Shown here: positions 7,418 through 15,613 of the stretch, in pieces
How positions within the stretch are numbered: the first letter of the stretch is position 1
Layout: each line of letters opens with the position of its first letter
Assembly: GCA_015061665.1 (NCBI GenBank)
Contig: SUWC01000037.1
Span: forward strand, 1-32,045
Length of the DNA stretch: 32,045 nucleotides
Direction of reading: 5' to 3'
DNA from: Lentisphaerota bacterium
GTDB lineage: Bacteria > Verrucomicrobiota > Kiritimatiellia > RFP12 > UBA1067
Made by a program: the position numbers and the translations under genes
Notes under the pieces: generated by a model
Databases searched by the model: none
The model's input: only the letters and a program-made list of their open reading frames with translations
What the model was told of the DNA's origin: nothing

Positions 7418-8419
7418 TCAGGCGTCGCAGCGAGAAGGCAGATCGGCATCGAAGGCGCGAACCATGTTGGCCCCGAGAAGCACGATCTGCCAGCTCATGT
7501 AAAGCCAGGCAAGGACTATCGGAAGGAACGCGAACGAGCCGTAGAGCGCGGACGACTTCGCGACTCCCACCTGCGCCACGGCGCAGATCTTGAGCCAGCA
7601 GCCGAATATAACGGCCGTTATGAGGCCGCCCTTGAACGCGCTCTTGAACCGGACCTTGCAGTTCGGCATGACGTCGAAGATGAAGGCGAACGTCAGCGAC
7701 GAAAACAGCAGCGTCACGAGGTTGCGGAATATCCACGAATCGAAGAACCATATCAGACCCGCAGACGCCCAGTCCGTAAGGCGCGTCGCGCCGAGCGTGG
7801 CGACGATTATGTTCTTGAGGACGTTCAGGATCGGGACGGACACCGCGAGCGCCCCGAAGACGGCCACAACAGCGACTACGGAAAGGTAGAGCCACGCCCT
7901 GTTCCAGATGGGACGCGACTTCGGGACGGACCATATCTCGTTGAAGCTGACCTCGATCATGCCTATCGACGAAATGACAGTCCAGAGCAGCATCACGAAT
8001 CCGATCCAGCCCAGAGTCCCGACGTCAAAGCTCTCTATGCGCTCGAAGAGCTTGTCCGATATCTCCCTCGCCTCGCGCCCTAGGTCCTGCGCCACTGCCT
8101 TTCGCGCCTCGCGTCCCTCCTCGTCCTTGACCGCAACGGCCGCAAGGTCGTCGTCCTGACCGGCCTCGATGGACGTTATCGCCGAGTCGATCTGCCCGTT
8201 GATGAACGTCCTGATGTATTCGTCGGCGTTGAGGGTCTTCGCGGCAAGCAGCAGGATGCAGAGGATCGGCACAATGGCCAGCAGGGAGAAGTACGTAAGC
8301 CCGGCTGCGTGCATTGAGCAGTTGTTGTCCAGGAATCCCTTTACCACCTTTGCGCACCAGTTTGCCGCGCGCCCGGTTCTGGACGGTGAATTGAGAAGGC
8401 TTTCGAGCTTCTTTAGCAT
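7418..8419 (-). CDS. YihY/virulence factor BrkB family inner-membrane protein
   Basis: The 333-residue polytopic membrane protein has about six hydrophobic segments, including AGLTYFSLLAIVPILCILLL near residue 40, which is the family's first helix and signature. A polar loop rich in Asp/Glu/Arg (about residues 70-125) lies between the first two segments. The segments ending LYGSFAFLPIVLAWLYMSW and QIVLLGANMVRAFDAD are typical of BrkB proteins. The biochemical function of the family is not settled. Start chosen at ATG with AGGAG upstream. It is the last gene of a three-gene operon, 22 bases after the permease. Confidence 0.9.
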   Translation of the reverse strand: MLKKLESLLNSPSRTGRAANWCAKVVKGFLDNNCSMHAAGLTYFSLLAIVPILCILLLAAKTLNADEYIRTFINGQIDSAITSIEAGQDDDLAAVAVKDEEGREARKAVAQDLGREAREISDKLFERIESFDVGTLGWIGFVMLLWTVISSIGMIEVSFNEIWSVPKSRPIWNRAWLYLSVVAVVAVFGALAVSVPILNVLKNIIVATLGATRLTDWASAGLIWFFDSWIFRNLVTLLFSSLTFAFIFDVMPNCKVRFKSAFKGGLITAVIFGCWLKICAVAQVGVAKSSALYGSFAFLPIVLAWLYMSWQIVLLGANMVRAFDADLPSRCDA

Positions 8420-8441
8420 TGCGAGCTCCTAAGACGTCGTT

Positions 8442-9278
8442 TCAGAAGAGATGGCCGGTCAGCCAGCCGAGGCAGACCCCTGTGACGTAGACCGATGCCA
8501 ATATGAAAAGGTTCTCCTTCAGGTTGCGGTTTGTCCTGAAAAGCACGAGCAGCCCAAGCCCCGAGCCGGTGAACGAGCTCGCCATAAGCGCGCCTGCGCT
8601 CATTGCGCCCTTGCAGTAAAGCTCCGCACCGGCGACCGAAACCGCGCAGTTGGGGATGAGACCAAGGGCACCTGCAACGACTTCGCCGAAAAACGGCTTT
8701 GTGAGCATCAACGTCTTGAGCGAATCCTCGCCGAAATAGTGCATGCACAGCTCTATCGCGCCGGATATGACCGCTATGAAAAGAAAAATCTCGAGGGTGT
8801 GTATCAGCGCGGGGACGACTATCCCCTTCGAGGCGGAGCAGTGGCAGTGACTGTGCTCGCAGAGCTCGCTGACGGATACATCGCGGCGAATGTGCCGAGC
8901 AAAGGAAAGAACGGCATTCGCAGAGAACCCGACCGCTATGGCCGCAATGACCTTTATTGCGACGATCTTGGCCATGAACTGCGCAGGGGCGTGGTTCGAG
9001 ACAAGGACCGGCAAAAGCTCGTCGGACGTCGAAAGAAACACAGCAATAAGCGCGCCGACCGAAATAACGCCGCCTGCGTAGAAGGAAGCCGCGGCAGCCG
9101 AGACCCCGCACTGGGGAATCGCGCCTGCAAGCGCACCGGCCAGGGGACCAACAGAACGAGCGCGCTCGAGAAACTTCCCAAGCGCGCTTCCAGCATGCGC
9201 CTCCACCGCCTCAAGGACAAGGTATGTCACAAAAAGGAAGGGAAGCAGCAGCAACGTTTCCTCAATGAAGTCTATCAC
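8442..9278 (-). CDS. Putative heavy-metal / manganese efflux permease (ArsP_2-like, PF11449 type)
   Basis: This polytopic protein of 278 residues has two inverted halves, each with a conserved IPxC(G/A)VS helix break: GAIPQCGVSAAAASFYAGG and GLIPNCAVSVAGAELYCKG. It also has FLSTSDELLPVL. These are hallmarks of a family annotated as putative manganese transporters or arsenic-efflux-like permeases. A His/Cys-rich loop (ELCEHSHCHCSASKG) between the halves could bind metal. I chose the GTG at 9278, which overlaps the ferredoxin stop as GTGA; an upstream extension would read through the ferredoxin gene in another frame. Substrate is not established from sequence. Confidence 0.82.
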   Translation of the reverse strand: MIDFIEETLLLLPFLFVTYLVLEAVEAHAGSALGKFLERARSVGPLAGALAGAIPQCGVSAAAASFYAGGVISVGALIAVFLSTSDELLPVLVSNHAPAQFMAKIVAIKVIAAIAVGFSANAVLSFARHIRRDVSVSELCEHSHCHCSASKGIVVPALIHTLEIFLFIAVISGAIELCMHYFGEDSLKTLMLTKPFFGEVVAGALGLIPNCAVSVAGAELYCKGAMSAGALMASSFTGSGLGLLVLFRTNRNLKENLFILASVYVTGVCLGWLTGHLF

Positions 9279-9445
9279 GCCGGGGAGATAGCTTCGTTGG
9301 GGCAGGCCGCTGCGCACGAACCGCAGTCGACGCAAACGTCGGGGTTGATCGAGTAGGCCGCGCCCTCGGAAATCGCTTCGACAGGGCAGGCGTCCTTGCA
9401 GCAACCGCATGCAACGCACTTGGTCTCGTCAATCTTGTGAGCCAT
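9275..9445 (-). CDS. Small 2[4Fe-4S] ferredoxin
   Basis: This 56-residue protein has two clostridial-type cluster motifs, CVACGCCKDACP (residues 10-21) and CVDCGSCAAACP (38-49), each CxxCxxCxxxCP. It should carry two [4Fe-4S] clusters and move electrons in the cytosol. AGGAGG lies just upstream of the ATG. Its TGA overlaps the GTG start of the metal permease by two bases, so translation of the two is coupled. Pairing a ferredoxin this tightly with a heavy-metal permease is unusual. Confidence 0.92.
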   Translation of the reverse strand: MAHKIDETKCVACGCCKDACPVEAISEGAAYSINPDVCVDCGSCAAACPNEAISPA

Positions 9446-9486
9446 TAGAGTTTCCTCCTGTAGGGTTATTTGTTTGATTGCCTACT

Positions 9487-9492
9487 ATTATA
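9487..9492 (-). promoter_or_regulatory. -10 element of the ferredoxin operon promoter
   Basis: TATAAT in the context GGTATAATA. It overlaps the TAA stop of the upstream rsmE gene (9488-9490). No clear -35 is present. Confidence 0.45.
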
Positions 9493-10243
9493 CCATAAAT
9501 CCGCTCGCCGTGGGGGATAGACGTGCGAGAAGTGCTATTAACGCAGTGTCCGTGCGGAGAATTCGTCCGCCAAGCGAATAGCGGGAAAAACCGTGCGACT
9601 CCAGGAGGGCAACCTCCTCGTCCGTCCAGCCGCCCTCGGGCCCGACGGACAGAAGAAGCCGCCCCTCGGGCTCGCCGTCCGCCTGACTCGGCGCACCCTC
9701 GGCGCCGTATGGATGCGCGACTACCCTGCGTCGCGACGGAAACATCACGTCAAGGTCATCCGAAAGAAAACGCCTGAAGCCGCGCTTAAGGACAATTTCG
9801 GGCAGAATCGACGTACCGGACTGCATGAGCCCCTCGACAAGGAGAGGACGGTATATCTCCGGCTTGAGCAGCGTCGCGCCCCAGAAGTCCTTCTCGACCT
9901 TCCGTGCACCGACAAGGACGATGCGCCCGACCCCCATCGCGGTCAGCTGCGGCAGAAGACGCTTCAGGACGCGCGGGCGAGGCGGCGCGAGGATGAGGTC
10001 AACCCAAGGGCGAAGACTCTCGAACCTATGGTCAACCTTTGCCGAAACGATGCGTTCGCCTGTGGCCTCGTCGCGACATATGGAGACGATTTCCGATGTG
10101 CCTATGAGCCCGTCGACGACGCCTGTCTTCAACACCTGCCCTACCTCGCCGTGGAGAACGTCAAGAACATGCTCCGCCCTCTCGCCCCCGAACGTGGCAA
10201 TGCCGTCCACTATTTCGGACTGCTCAAACAAAATCCTGTTCAT
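9488..10243 (-). CDS. rsmE: 16S rRNA (uracil-1498-N3)-methyltransferase RsmE
   Basis: RsmE is a SPOUT-class enzyme that methylates U1498 of 16S rRNA using S-adenosylmethionine. The 251-residue length fits. The N-terminal PUA-like part begins MNRILFEQSE and contains GERAEHVLDVLHGEVGQ. The C-terminal trefoil knot carries the SAM-binding LLLSVGPEGGWTDEEV and the closing LGGRILRTDTALIALL, both diagnostic. It starts three bases after the dprA stop and is co-transcribed with it. Its stop codon overlaps the ferredoxin -10. Confidence 0.95.
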   Translation of the reverse strand: MNRILFEQSEIVDGIATFGGERAEHVLDVLHGEVGQVLKTGVVDGLIGTSEIVSICRDEATGERIVSAKVDHRFESLRPWVDLILAPPRPRVLKRLLPQLTAMGVGRIVLVGARKVEKDFWGATLLKPEIYRPLLVEGLMQSGTSILPEIVLKRGFRRFLSDDLDVMFPSRRRVVAHPYGAEGAPSQADGEPEGRLLLSVGPEGGWTDEEVALLESHGFSRYSLGGRILRTDTALIALLARLSPTASGFMV

Positions 10244-10246
10244 ACG

Positions 10247-11395
10247 CTATTGCCTTGGCGTTGCGACCCTGTTGCCTGGCAGAAAGCGCAGTCGCCCCTT
10301 CAGCCGCAGAGCCATCACGACAGAGTTTACTTTCGACGCATCGAGTCCTGTCAGCTCGACAAGCCTGTCAATGGATACGCCCTCGTTGTCCACCTCGCGC
10401 ATGACCATCGCCTCCTCGATTGAGAACACTGGCGTCGGCGGCGCTTCAAGCCTAAGCTCGCACTGGGTTGCGGCGAACGACGTTTTGCGTCCGCCTTTCG
10501 CGGTCTTGCCTGGGACAGGGCCCGCATTGCCCCCGCTTTCACCCGGCTTGACCGTTGAGAACAAGTCGCTGAGCTCTTCGATTACGTCGTCTGGACACCT
10601 CACCATTCGCGCTCCGTCACGAATCAAGTTGAGGCATCCGGCGCTGCTGCGGCTGTCGACCCTGCCCGGAAGCGCCATCACGGGGCGCCCGAGGTCCGCC
10701 GCAAAGCCGACGGTTATGAGCGTTCCGCTCTTGACGGGGGACTCTATCGCAAGCACTCCGCTTGATAGCGCTGCTACGACATGGTTGCGCTGAGGGAACG
10801 TCTGCGTATCCGGCGGACGTCCAAACGGGAACTCGCTTACGACGGCTCCTCCATTCCTGACGATTTCACGCGCGAGGTCGCGGTTCTCCTCGGGATAGAA
10901 CCTGTCTAGGCCCGATCCGATTATCCCTACCGTCACTCCCTTCGCGTCAAGTGCGCCGCGGTGAGACTCCGCGTCTATGCCGAGGGCGAGCCCCGAGAGG
11001 ACGCACCATCCCGCAGCCGCGAGGTCGCGCCCGAACCTGTACGCCTGGTCCTTTCCATACGGCGTGGCGCGGCGCGTGCCGACAATTGCGATCGACGGCT
11101 TGGAAAGCGCCTTGGCGTCGCCCTTCACGTAAAGCGCAAGCGGCCTGCCGGGCGCATCTAGAAGGCGCTTCGGGTAGTCGTCGTCAACGGGGGTCAGTAT
11201 CTGGACCCCATAGCGCGCCGCAAGCGCAAGCTCTGCCTCCCAGTCGACGTTCCTGTCGCCAGAGCGGGCAAGCTTCTTGGGGTACGCCTCCCAGGCGGAG
11301 ACTACCGACCCATATTCAGAAACAAGATTTGATACGCCTGCGAAACCGATGTTTTCCGTCAGGTTGAATGCGATGTACGCTTCGCGTTCTGTCAT
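10247..11395 (-). CDS. dprA: DNA-processing protein DprA (Smf)
   Basis: DprA binds incoming single-stranded DNA and loads RecA during natural transformation; it is also widespread in non-transformable bacteria. The 382 residues show the family order: an N-terminal SAM/HhH-like region (about 1-75), then the Rossmann-like domain with IAIVGTRRATPYG, GLALGIDAESHRGAL, GIIGSGLDRFYP, FPQRNHVVAALSSGVLAIE and the closing SAGCLNLIRDGA. A short C-terminal winged-helix domain follows (VDNEGVSIDRLVELTGLDASKV). The ATG lies 24 bases after the 3' end of tRNA-Glu and has no obvious Shine-Dalgarno sequence. Transcription probably comes through the tRNA. Confidence 0.95.
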   Translation of the reverse strand: MTEREAYIAFNLTENIGFAGVSNLVSEYGSVVSAWEAYPKKLARSGDRNVDWEAELALAARYGVQILTPVDDDYPKRLLDAPGRPLALYVKGDAKALSKPSIAIVGTRRATPYGKDQAYRFGRDLAAAGWCVLSGLALGIDAESHRGALDAKGVTVGIIGSGLDRFYPEENRDLAREIVRNGGAVVSEFPFGRPPDTQTFPQRNHVVAALSSGVLAIESPVKSGTLITVGFAADLGRPVMALPGRVDSRSSAGCLNLIRDGARMVRCPDDVIEELSDLFSTVKPGESGGNAGPVPGKTAKGGRKTSFAATQCELRLEAPPTPVFSIEEAMVMREVDNEGVSIDRLVELTGLDASKVNSVVMALRLKGRLRFLPGNRVATPRQ

Positions 11396-11418
11396 TTATA
11401 TCGAGGGGGTTTGTGTGT

Positions 11419-11493
11419 TGGCAGCCCCAAGGAGAGTCGAACTCCTCTACCAAGCATGAAAAGCTCGTGTCCTAGCCGATAGACGATGGGGCC
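11419..11493 (-). tRNA. tRNA-Glu (anticodon UUC), CCA encoded
   Basis: A 7-bp acceptor stem (GGCCCCA with TGGGGCT, first pair G-U) is present. The D-arm is TCTATCGGCTAGGA. The anticodon arm CGAGC-TTTTCAT-GCTTG has UUC at the anticodon. The T-arm is GGAG-TTCGACT-CTCC. A discriminator G is followed by genomic CCA (11419-11421). It sits between the TPR gene and dprA. Confidence 0.95.
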
Positions 11494-11512
11494 AATGAGT
11501 CAACAGGCAGAT

Positions 11513-11541
11513 AGTATACCAAATATCCGCCTGTCGCACAA
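11513..11541 (-). promoter_or_regulatory. Promoter of tRNA-Glu (and probably dprA-rsmE)
   Basis: The minus strand has -10 TATACT (11513-11518), a 17-base spacer and TTGTGC (11536-11541). The element starts 20 bases upstream of the mature tRNA 5' end, and the context GGTATACTA matches other -10 sites in the window. Confidence 0.5.
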
Positions 11542-11550
11542 GGGGGGCAT

Positions 11551-12936
11551 TTAGGAATTCTTAGCCTTCAGCGCCTGCGAAACCGCGAGCATGCGCTCTG
11601 AGAGGTCCTCAAAGCCGACATCGGTCGAATAGACGTCCTTGTAGTACTGGTAGGCCTTCTCAAGGTCGCCCTGCGACTCGGCGCAGAGTCCGAGCTGGTA
11701 GACGACTTTCTTCTTGAGGTCGTCCATCGTCGGTATCTGGTCGCGCGCGGTCTCGAGCTGCATGACGCCCATGTCGACCTGATCCTTTGCGAGGAAGCAC
11801 ATGGCGAGGTAGTACAGCGCCCAGAGGCGGTCCTTCGGGGACTTCTGCGCGAGCTGGAGATGCTCGAGCGCCTCGTCGTAGTAGCCGTATGTGTAGTACT
11901 GCAGGCCAAGCTCGTAGCGAAGGTGGAGGTCGTTCGGGTAGCGCTCGACGCGCTGCGCGAGGTCGTCGAACACGAACTGGTTCTTCTCGCCCTCGATCTG
12001 CTCGGCGCTCGCCTCGTCTCCAGCCTGGCGGTACTGCTCGATCACCTGGTCGTAGTACTGGATGCGCGCCTGCGAGAGCATGCGGTCGAGTTCGGGGTCC
12101 ATCGTGCCGGCCGTCTCAATCGCCTCGGCAAGGCAGTTGACCGCCTCCTCGTAGCGCTTGTTCTGCATATATAGGCGTGCAAGCGCGCGGCGGGCGTTCA
12201 TGTTCTTCGGCTCCTTCGCAATCTGCTGGAGCTTTTCCTGAATGAGGGACTCCGCGTCGTCGCCTGTGATGACGGCCTTGTTCGCCTGGTCGAGCTTCTT
12301 GGCCTGCTCCTTGTTGGCGATGAGGTTCTGGAAGCCGCCCTTCTTGCCGGCCGTCTGCTCCCAGCCCGCGTTCATCGTGGCCTGCGCCTCGGTGTTCTTG
12401 AGCAGCTGCTGGACGCGCTGGTCGCCGGGCTTGATCTCGGCGAGCTTCTGGTATGCGTCGCGCGCCTTGTCGTAGCGCTTGGCCATCGAATAGTACGTTG
12501 CGACACGCTCAAGAAGGGCCGGATCCTTGTTGCTGCACTCGTAGGCGGCCTCGACGGAGATCGCCGCGTGGTCCGTCATTCCAGCAGCTTCGGCGGCCTT
12601 GACGGCGACCTCGATGTTGTCCGCGTCGAGCGGGTTCTGCTTGAGGAGGTTCTCCGCCTCAGCCATCGCCTCCTTCGCCTGACCCTTCTTGATGAGGCCG
12701 TTGATCTTCATCTGCGCCATCTTGTAGCCGAGCTTCGCGCCGAATCCGGTCTTGCCGTTCTTGCGGAAGTTGGCAATCTGCGCAGCGCGGAGGAGCTTGC
12801 GCGTCTCGAGCACGTCAGGGGCAGCGGCAACAGCCTCCATCAGCATGTCGACAGCTAGTTCGTAGCGCCCCGACTCAAGAGCCTGGCGTCCGCGATTCGT
12901 AAAGTTCTGTGCCTTCTGTGCAAGATCTACCGCCAT
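11551..12936 (-). CDS. Cytosolic TPR-repeat protein
   Basis: This 461-residue helical protein contains several tetratricopeptide units, for example GRQALESGRYELAVDMLMEA near the N-terminus and ARLYMQNKRYEEAVNCLAEA in the middle. A further copy is LGLQYYTYGYYDEALEHLQL and a last one SQGDLEKAYQYYKDVY near the C-terminus. No signal peptide is present. It most likely acts as a protein-protein scaffold, with partner unknown. The ATG at 12936 is preferred over an upstream in-frame extension, because AAAGGAGA precedes it and the extension would overlap the RAM-domain gene. It lies 44 bases downstream of that gene, at the end of the envelope cluster. Confidence 0.88.
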   Translation of the reverse strand: MAVDLAQKAQNFTNRGRQALESGRYELAVDMLMEAVAAAPDVLETRKLLRAAQIANFRKNGKTGFGAKLGYKMAQMKINGLIKKGQAKEAMAEAENLLKQNPLDADNIEVAVKAAEAAGMTDHAAISVEAAYECSNKDPALLERVATYYSMAKRYDKARDAYQKLAEIKPGDQRVQQLLKNTEAQATMNAGWEQTAGKKGGFQNLIANKEQAKKLDQANKAVITGDDAESLIQEKLQQIAKEPKNMNARRALARLYMQNKRYEEAVNCLAEAIETAGTMDPELDRMLSQARIQYYDQVIEQYRQAGDEASAEQIEGEKNQFVFDDLAQRVERYPNDLHLRYELGLQYYTYGYYDEALEHLQLAQKSPKDRLWALYYLAMCFLAKDQVDMGVMQLETARDQIPTMDDLKKKVVYQLGLCAESQGDLEKAYQYYKDVYSTDVGFEDLSERMLAVSQALKAKNS

Positions 12937-12980
12937 AGTGTCTCCTTTGAAATAATGATGTTTACGATTGTTCAAGCGTC

Positions 12981-13289
12981 TCAGGGCGTGACGGCGAGCC
13001 TGTCGTCCGATCCGTCCGGTCCAAGCATGCCTGGCGCCTTGTACGTCTTCAGCATGAAGTGCGTTGCCGTCGAAAGTACGCCCTCGATCGTCGAGAGGTC
13101 CTGCGCGACGAACTGCGCCACGTCCTGCAGGCTGTCGCCCTTCACGAACACCAGGAGGTCGTACGCGCCGGACATGAGGAAGCACGCTTCCACCTGCTCG
13201 TACTTCGAGACGCGTTCGGCGATGCGCCCGAAACCGCAGTCACGCTGGGGTGTTATCTTGAGTTCGATTACGGCATGTACTTCGTTCAT
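12981..13289 (-). CDS. Stand-alone RAM (Lrp/AsnC ligand-binding) domain protein
   Basis: This protein of 102 residues consists only of the beta-alpha-beta-beta-alpha-beta RAM domain: AVIELKI, ACFLMSGAYDLLVFVKGDS and a final strand near VLSTATHFMLKTY. The helix-turn-helix of full Lrp/AsnC regulators is absent, and the upstream gene ends 20 bases away, so this is not a truncated ORF call. Such solo domains oligomerise and bind amino acids, and may modulate partner proteins. The start has AAGGAG at normal spacing. Its place between the LptE-like and TPR genes does not point to a clear role. Confidence 0.85.
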   Translation of the reverse strand: MNEVHAVIELKITPQRDCGFGRIAERVSKYEQVEACFLMSGAYDLLVFVKGDSLQDVAQFVAQDLSTIEGVLSTATHFMLKTYKAPGMLGPDGSDDRLAVTP

Positions 13290-13308
13290 GATTGGACTCC
13301 TTGGAAAT

Positions 13309-13824
13309 TCACCACTTGCAGTTCAGCACGTCGTCGACTATCTGGCGCGCCAGCTCCTCCGCGAGGCGCCCTTTCGCGTCGCGCTCTCCCGTCAGCACGT
13401 CGTCGCCTGCGAGGAACGTAGTCCTAGCGCGGTAGCGCCTGTTGTCGACGACAACCTTGCCGGACTTCTTGTCGATGAAGCTAACTTCCGCGACCGCGCG
13501 CAGCTCGTACTCGCGCATGCGCTCGGAGACCGACCTGTCGTATGCCAGGGTCTTGTGGGTGGACGACTTTACCACGCCCTGCACCTCGACGGCGCAGTCA
13601 GCGATGTCCGCAAGGCGGAACGTGCCCTCGCGCTGGAACTCGCGCCTGACCTGCTTCGCGACCTCTACGCCCAGCCCCGTCACATTGGACTCGTTGCGGA
13701 ACACCGGAACCGCCACCGACCGCATTTCCTCCGGAACCGCGCTTTTCCACGAATAACCGGCGCAGCCCGCAGCTGCGACAAGCGCTGCGCAGAGCGCGGC
13801 GCGCACAAGAACCCTCGCATTCAT
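13309..13824 (-). CDS. lptE: LptE-like outer-membrane lipoprotein
   Basis: This 171-residue lipoprotein has a signal peptide ending in the lipobox VAAAG-C21. The mature start CAGYSWKSAVPEEMRSVAVP and later RNESNVTGLGVEVAKQVRREF match the LptE family, which plugs the LptD barrel that inserts lipopolysaccharide into the outer membrane. The C-terminal half is beta/alpha and ends LAEELARQIVDDVLNCKW. It overlaps the BamD-like gene by ATGA, so the two are translationally coupled. No lptD is in the window. The family assignment rests on the overall pattern, so the symbol is tentative. Confidence 0.8.
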   Translation of the reverse strand: MNARVLVRAALCAALVAAAGCAGYSWKSAVPEEMRSVAVPVFRNESNVTGLGVEVAKQVRREFQREGTFRLADIADCAVEVQGVVKSSTHKTLAYDRSVSERMREYELRAVAEVSFIDKKSGKVVVDNRRYRARTTFLAGDDVLTGERDAKGRLAEELARQIVDDVLNCKW

Positions 13825-14864
13825 CGTCCGTCCTCGCTTTCCGACTTGAGTTCGTTCAGCCTGGCGAGCGCCTCGTCGGCATATGCGCTTGCAGGATACT
13901 TCTTGAGAAAATCCTCGTATGCGTTGATCGCGCTGCGGCGCGTCCTCGTGCGCGAATCGTAGAACTTCGCGGACCTGAACGCCTCCGCCTCTACCTGGAG
14001 CGTCGCCTCCTTGAGGCTGGCCTCGAGCTCCTTGCGCTCGGACATGTCTACGCCCGGGGTCTGGAGCGCGAGCTTGATGTAGTCGATCGTGTCCTGGCAG
14101 CGCTGCCTGTTGTAGCCGTGCTCGCGCAGGAGCGTCATCCTAACGCGCGCCTCGCGCACAATGGCGATGCGGGCCTCCGGCGTGCCGGCATGGATGTTGC
14201 GAAGGTTTTCATACACCGCCACCGCCTTGTCCCATTCGCCTGCGTCCTCGCGGAGCTCCGCGACGGCAAGCATCGCCTCTGGCGCAAACTTCGCGCCGGG
14301 CGCGCGAAGGACCACGGCCTCGAACGCGCGCCGCACGTCGACCGTGTTCGCAAAGCGGAAGAAGAAGAGTGTCTTGCCCTCCAGGCGCATCATCTTTGCG
14401 GCTTCGTACAGGCGCTCGGCCATGACGTCGTAGTCACACTGGGCCGAATAGAAGTCAAGCAGGTACTTGTACTCCTCGAAGGCGGTCTCGTAGTCGCGGT
14501 AGACGTCCCAGTACATGTCGGCGAGCTTGCGCTGCGCGACAGGGGCCTCGGGGGTGCTGGGCCATTCGCGCACAAGCGCGTCATACGCCTTGCACGCCGC
14601 GCGAACCGACCCCTCCGCGAGGCACTCGTCGGCCCACTGAAGCTGTTCGGGGGCGTTGTCCATCTTCGGACCGTTTATCCAGCCGAACCAGCGCGGCTCC
14701 TTCTTCTCGGTCGCGATGATGGTCTCCTCGCGGTCAAAGCCAGGGTATGCGTCCGTCGCGTAGCGGGTGGACGAACTGGGCATGCCGGCCGCGCCAGAGG
14801 CGGCCCACGCGGAGGCTCCCGCCGCAATGACCAGCAATGCCGCAAATGTCTTTCTAATTGTCAT
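13821..14864 (-). CDS. Exported BamD-like TPR protein
   Basis: The 347-residue protein has a Sec-type signal peptide (MTIRKTFAALLVIAAGASAWA) and then TPR-type helical repeats: YDALVREWPSTPEAPVAQRK (about 95-115) and, near the C-terminus, YEDFLKKYPASAYADEALA. This resembles BamD/YbgF-type periplasmic proteins that help assemble the outer membrane. There is no lipobox Cys, so it is not lipid-anchored like BamD. It leads an operon with the LptE-like gene. The ATG lies only seven bases after a perfect -10, so the mRNA may be leaderless; the next Met would remove the signal peptide. Confidence 0.8.
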   Translation of the reverse strand: MTIRKTFAALLVIAAGASAWAASGAAGMPSSSTRYATDAYPGFDREETIIATEKKEPRWFGWINGPKMDNAPEQLQWADECLAEGSVRAACKAYDALVREWPSTPEAPVAQRKLADMYWDVYRDYETAFEEYKYLLDFYSAQCDYDVMAERLYEAAKMMRLEGKTLFFFRFANTVDVRRAFEAVVLRAPGAKFAPEAMLAVAELREDAGEWDKAVAVYENLRNIHAGTPEARIAIVREARVRMTLLREHGYNRQRCQDTIDYIKLALQTPGVDMSERKELEASLKEATLQVEAEAFRSAKFYDSRTRTRRSAINAYEDFLKKYPASAYADEALARLNELKSESEDGR

Positions 14865-14871
14865 GTATGTA

Positions 14872-14877
14872 ATTATA
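14872..14877 (-). promoter_or_regulatory. -10 element directly before the BamD-like gene
   Basis: TATAAT on the minus strand sits seven bases before the start codon. A possible -35, TTGCCC, lies 18 bases further upstream. The spacing predicts a start site at or next to the A of the ATG. Confidence 0.5.
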
Positions 14878-14920
14878 TCACATTCACCCCTATAAGGGCA
14901 AAGGCGAAGTGTTTATGTGT

Positions 14921-15613
14921 TTATGTATGCGATGCGGCGGCGACGGACAGCCAGTCGACGGGCGTCTTTCCGTGCGCGGACAGGTAATCGTTCGCGGACT
15001 TGAAATGCCCGCATCCGAAAAAACCGCGGTACGCCGAGAGAGGCGAGGGGTGCGGCGCGGTCAGAACAAGATGGCGCGAGCGGTCTATCCCGACGCCCTT
15101 CCGTCCCGCCGGCGAACCCCACAGCATGAAGACAAGGTTCTCGCGCCTTGCGTTCAAGGCCGCGACAACGGCGTCGGTGAAGCGCTCCCAGCCCCGCCCG
15201 TGGTGGGACATCGGAGCATGCTCTGCAACGGTCAGCGTGCTGTTCAGCAGCAGCACCCCCTGGTCCGCCCATGACGAAAGGTCGCCCGAGGAAAGCGGGA
15301 TCTTGACGCCGTACTCCTGCTCCAGCTCCTTGTAGATGTTGACGAGGGACGGCGGAGGCGGAGTGGGCCTCATCACCGAAAAGCACAGCCCGTGGGCCTG
15401 GTTCGGCCCGTGGTACGGGTCCTGGCCTATGACGACTACCTTGACCTTGTCGAACGGCGTGCGGTTGAACGCCTCGAAAATGAAGCGCCCCGGCGGATAG
15501 CATACGCCCCGTCTGTACGCGTCGCGCACAAAGTCCGCCAGCGACCGGAAGTATTCGCTTTCGAACTCCGGCCCCAGCTCGCGCTTCCACGACTCTTCGA
15601 TTTTTACGTCCAT
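14921..15613 (-). CDS. ung: Uracil-DNA glycosylase (family 1)
   Basis: UNG removes uracil from DNA to start base-excision repair. Of the 230 residues, motif A GQDPYHGPNQAHGL (63-76) contains the catalytic Asp65, and motif B HPSPLS (188-193) contains the catalytic His188. The uracil pocket Asn is in LLLNSTLTV. I chose the ATG at 15613 because family members begin with a sequence like MDVKIEESW. A longer form from 15652 would overlap the preceding gene by 49 bases and has no Shine-Dalgarno sequence. The chosen start overlaps the upstream gene's end by 10 bases. It is last in the hisS operon. Confidence 0.95.
   Translation of the reverse strand: MDVKIEESWKRELGPEFESEYFRSLADFVRDAYRRGVCYPPGRFIFEAFNRTPFDKVKVVVIGQDPYHGPNQAHGLCFSVMRPTPPPPSLVNIYKELEQEYGVKIPLSSGDLSSWADQGVLLLNSTLTVAEHAPMSHHGRGWERFTDAVVAALNARRENLVFMLWGSPAGRKGVGIDRSRHLVLTAPHPSPLSAYRGFFGCGHFKSANDYLSAHGKTPVDWLSVAAASHT

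Noticed and set aside
12937-13185. Upstream extension of the TPR protein
   Set aside because: It would overlap the RAM-domain gene, and the ATG at 12936 has AAAGGAGA at the right distance.
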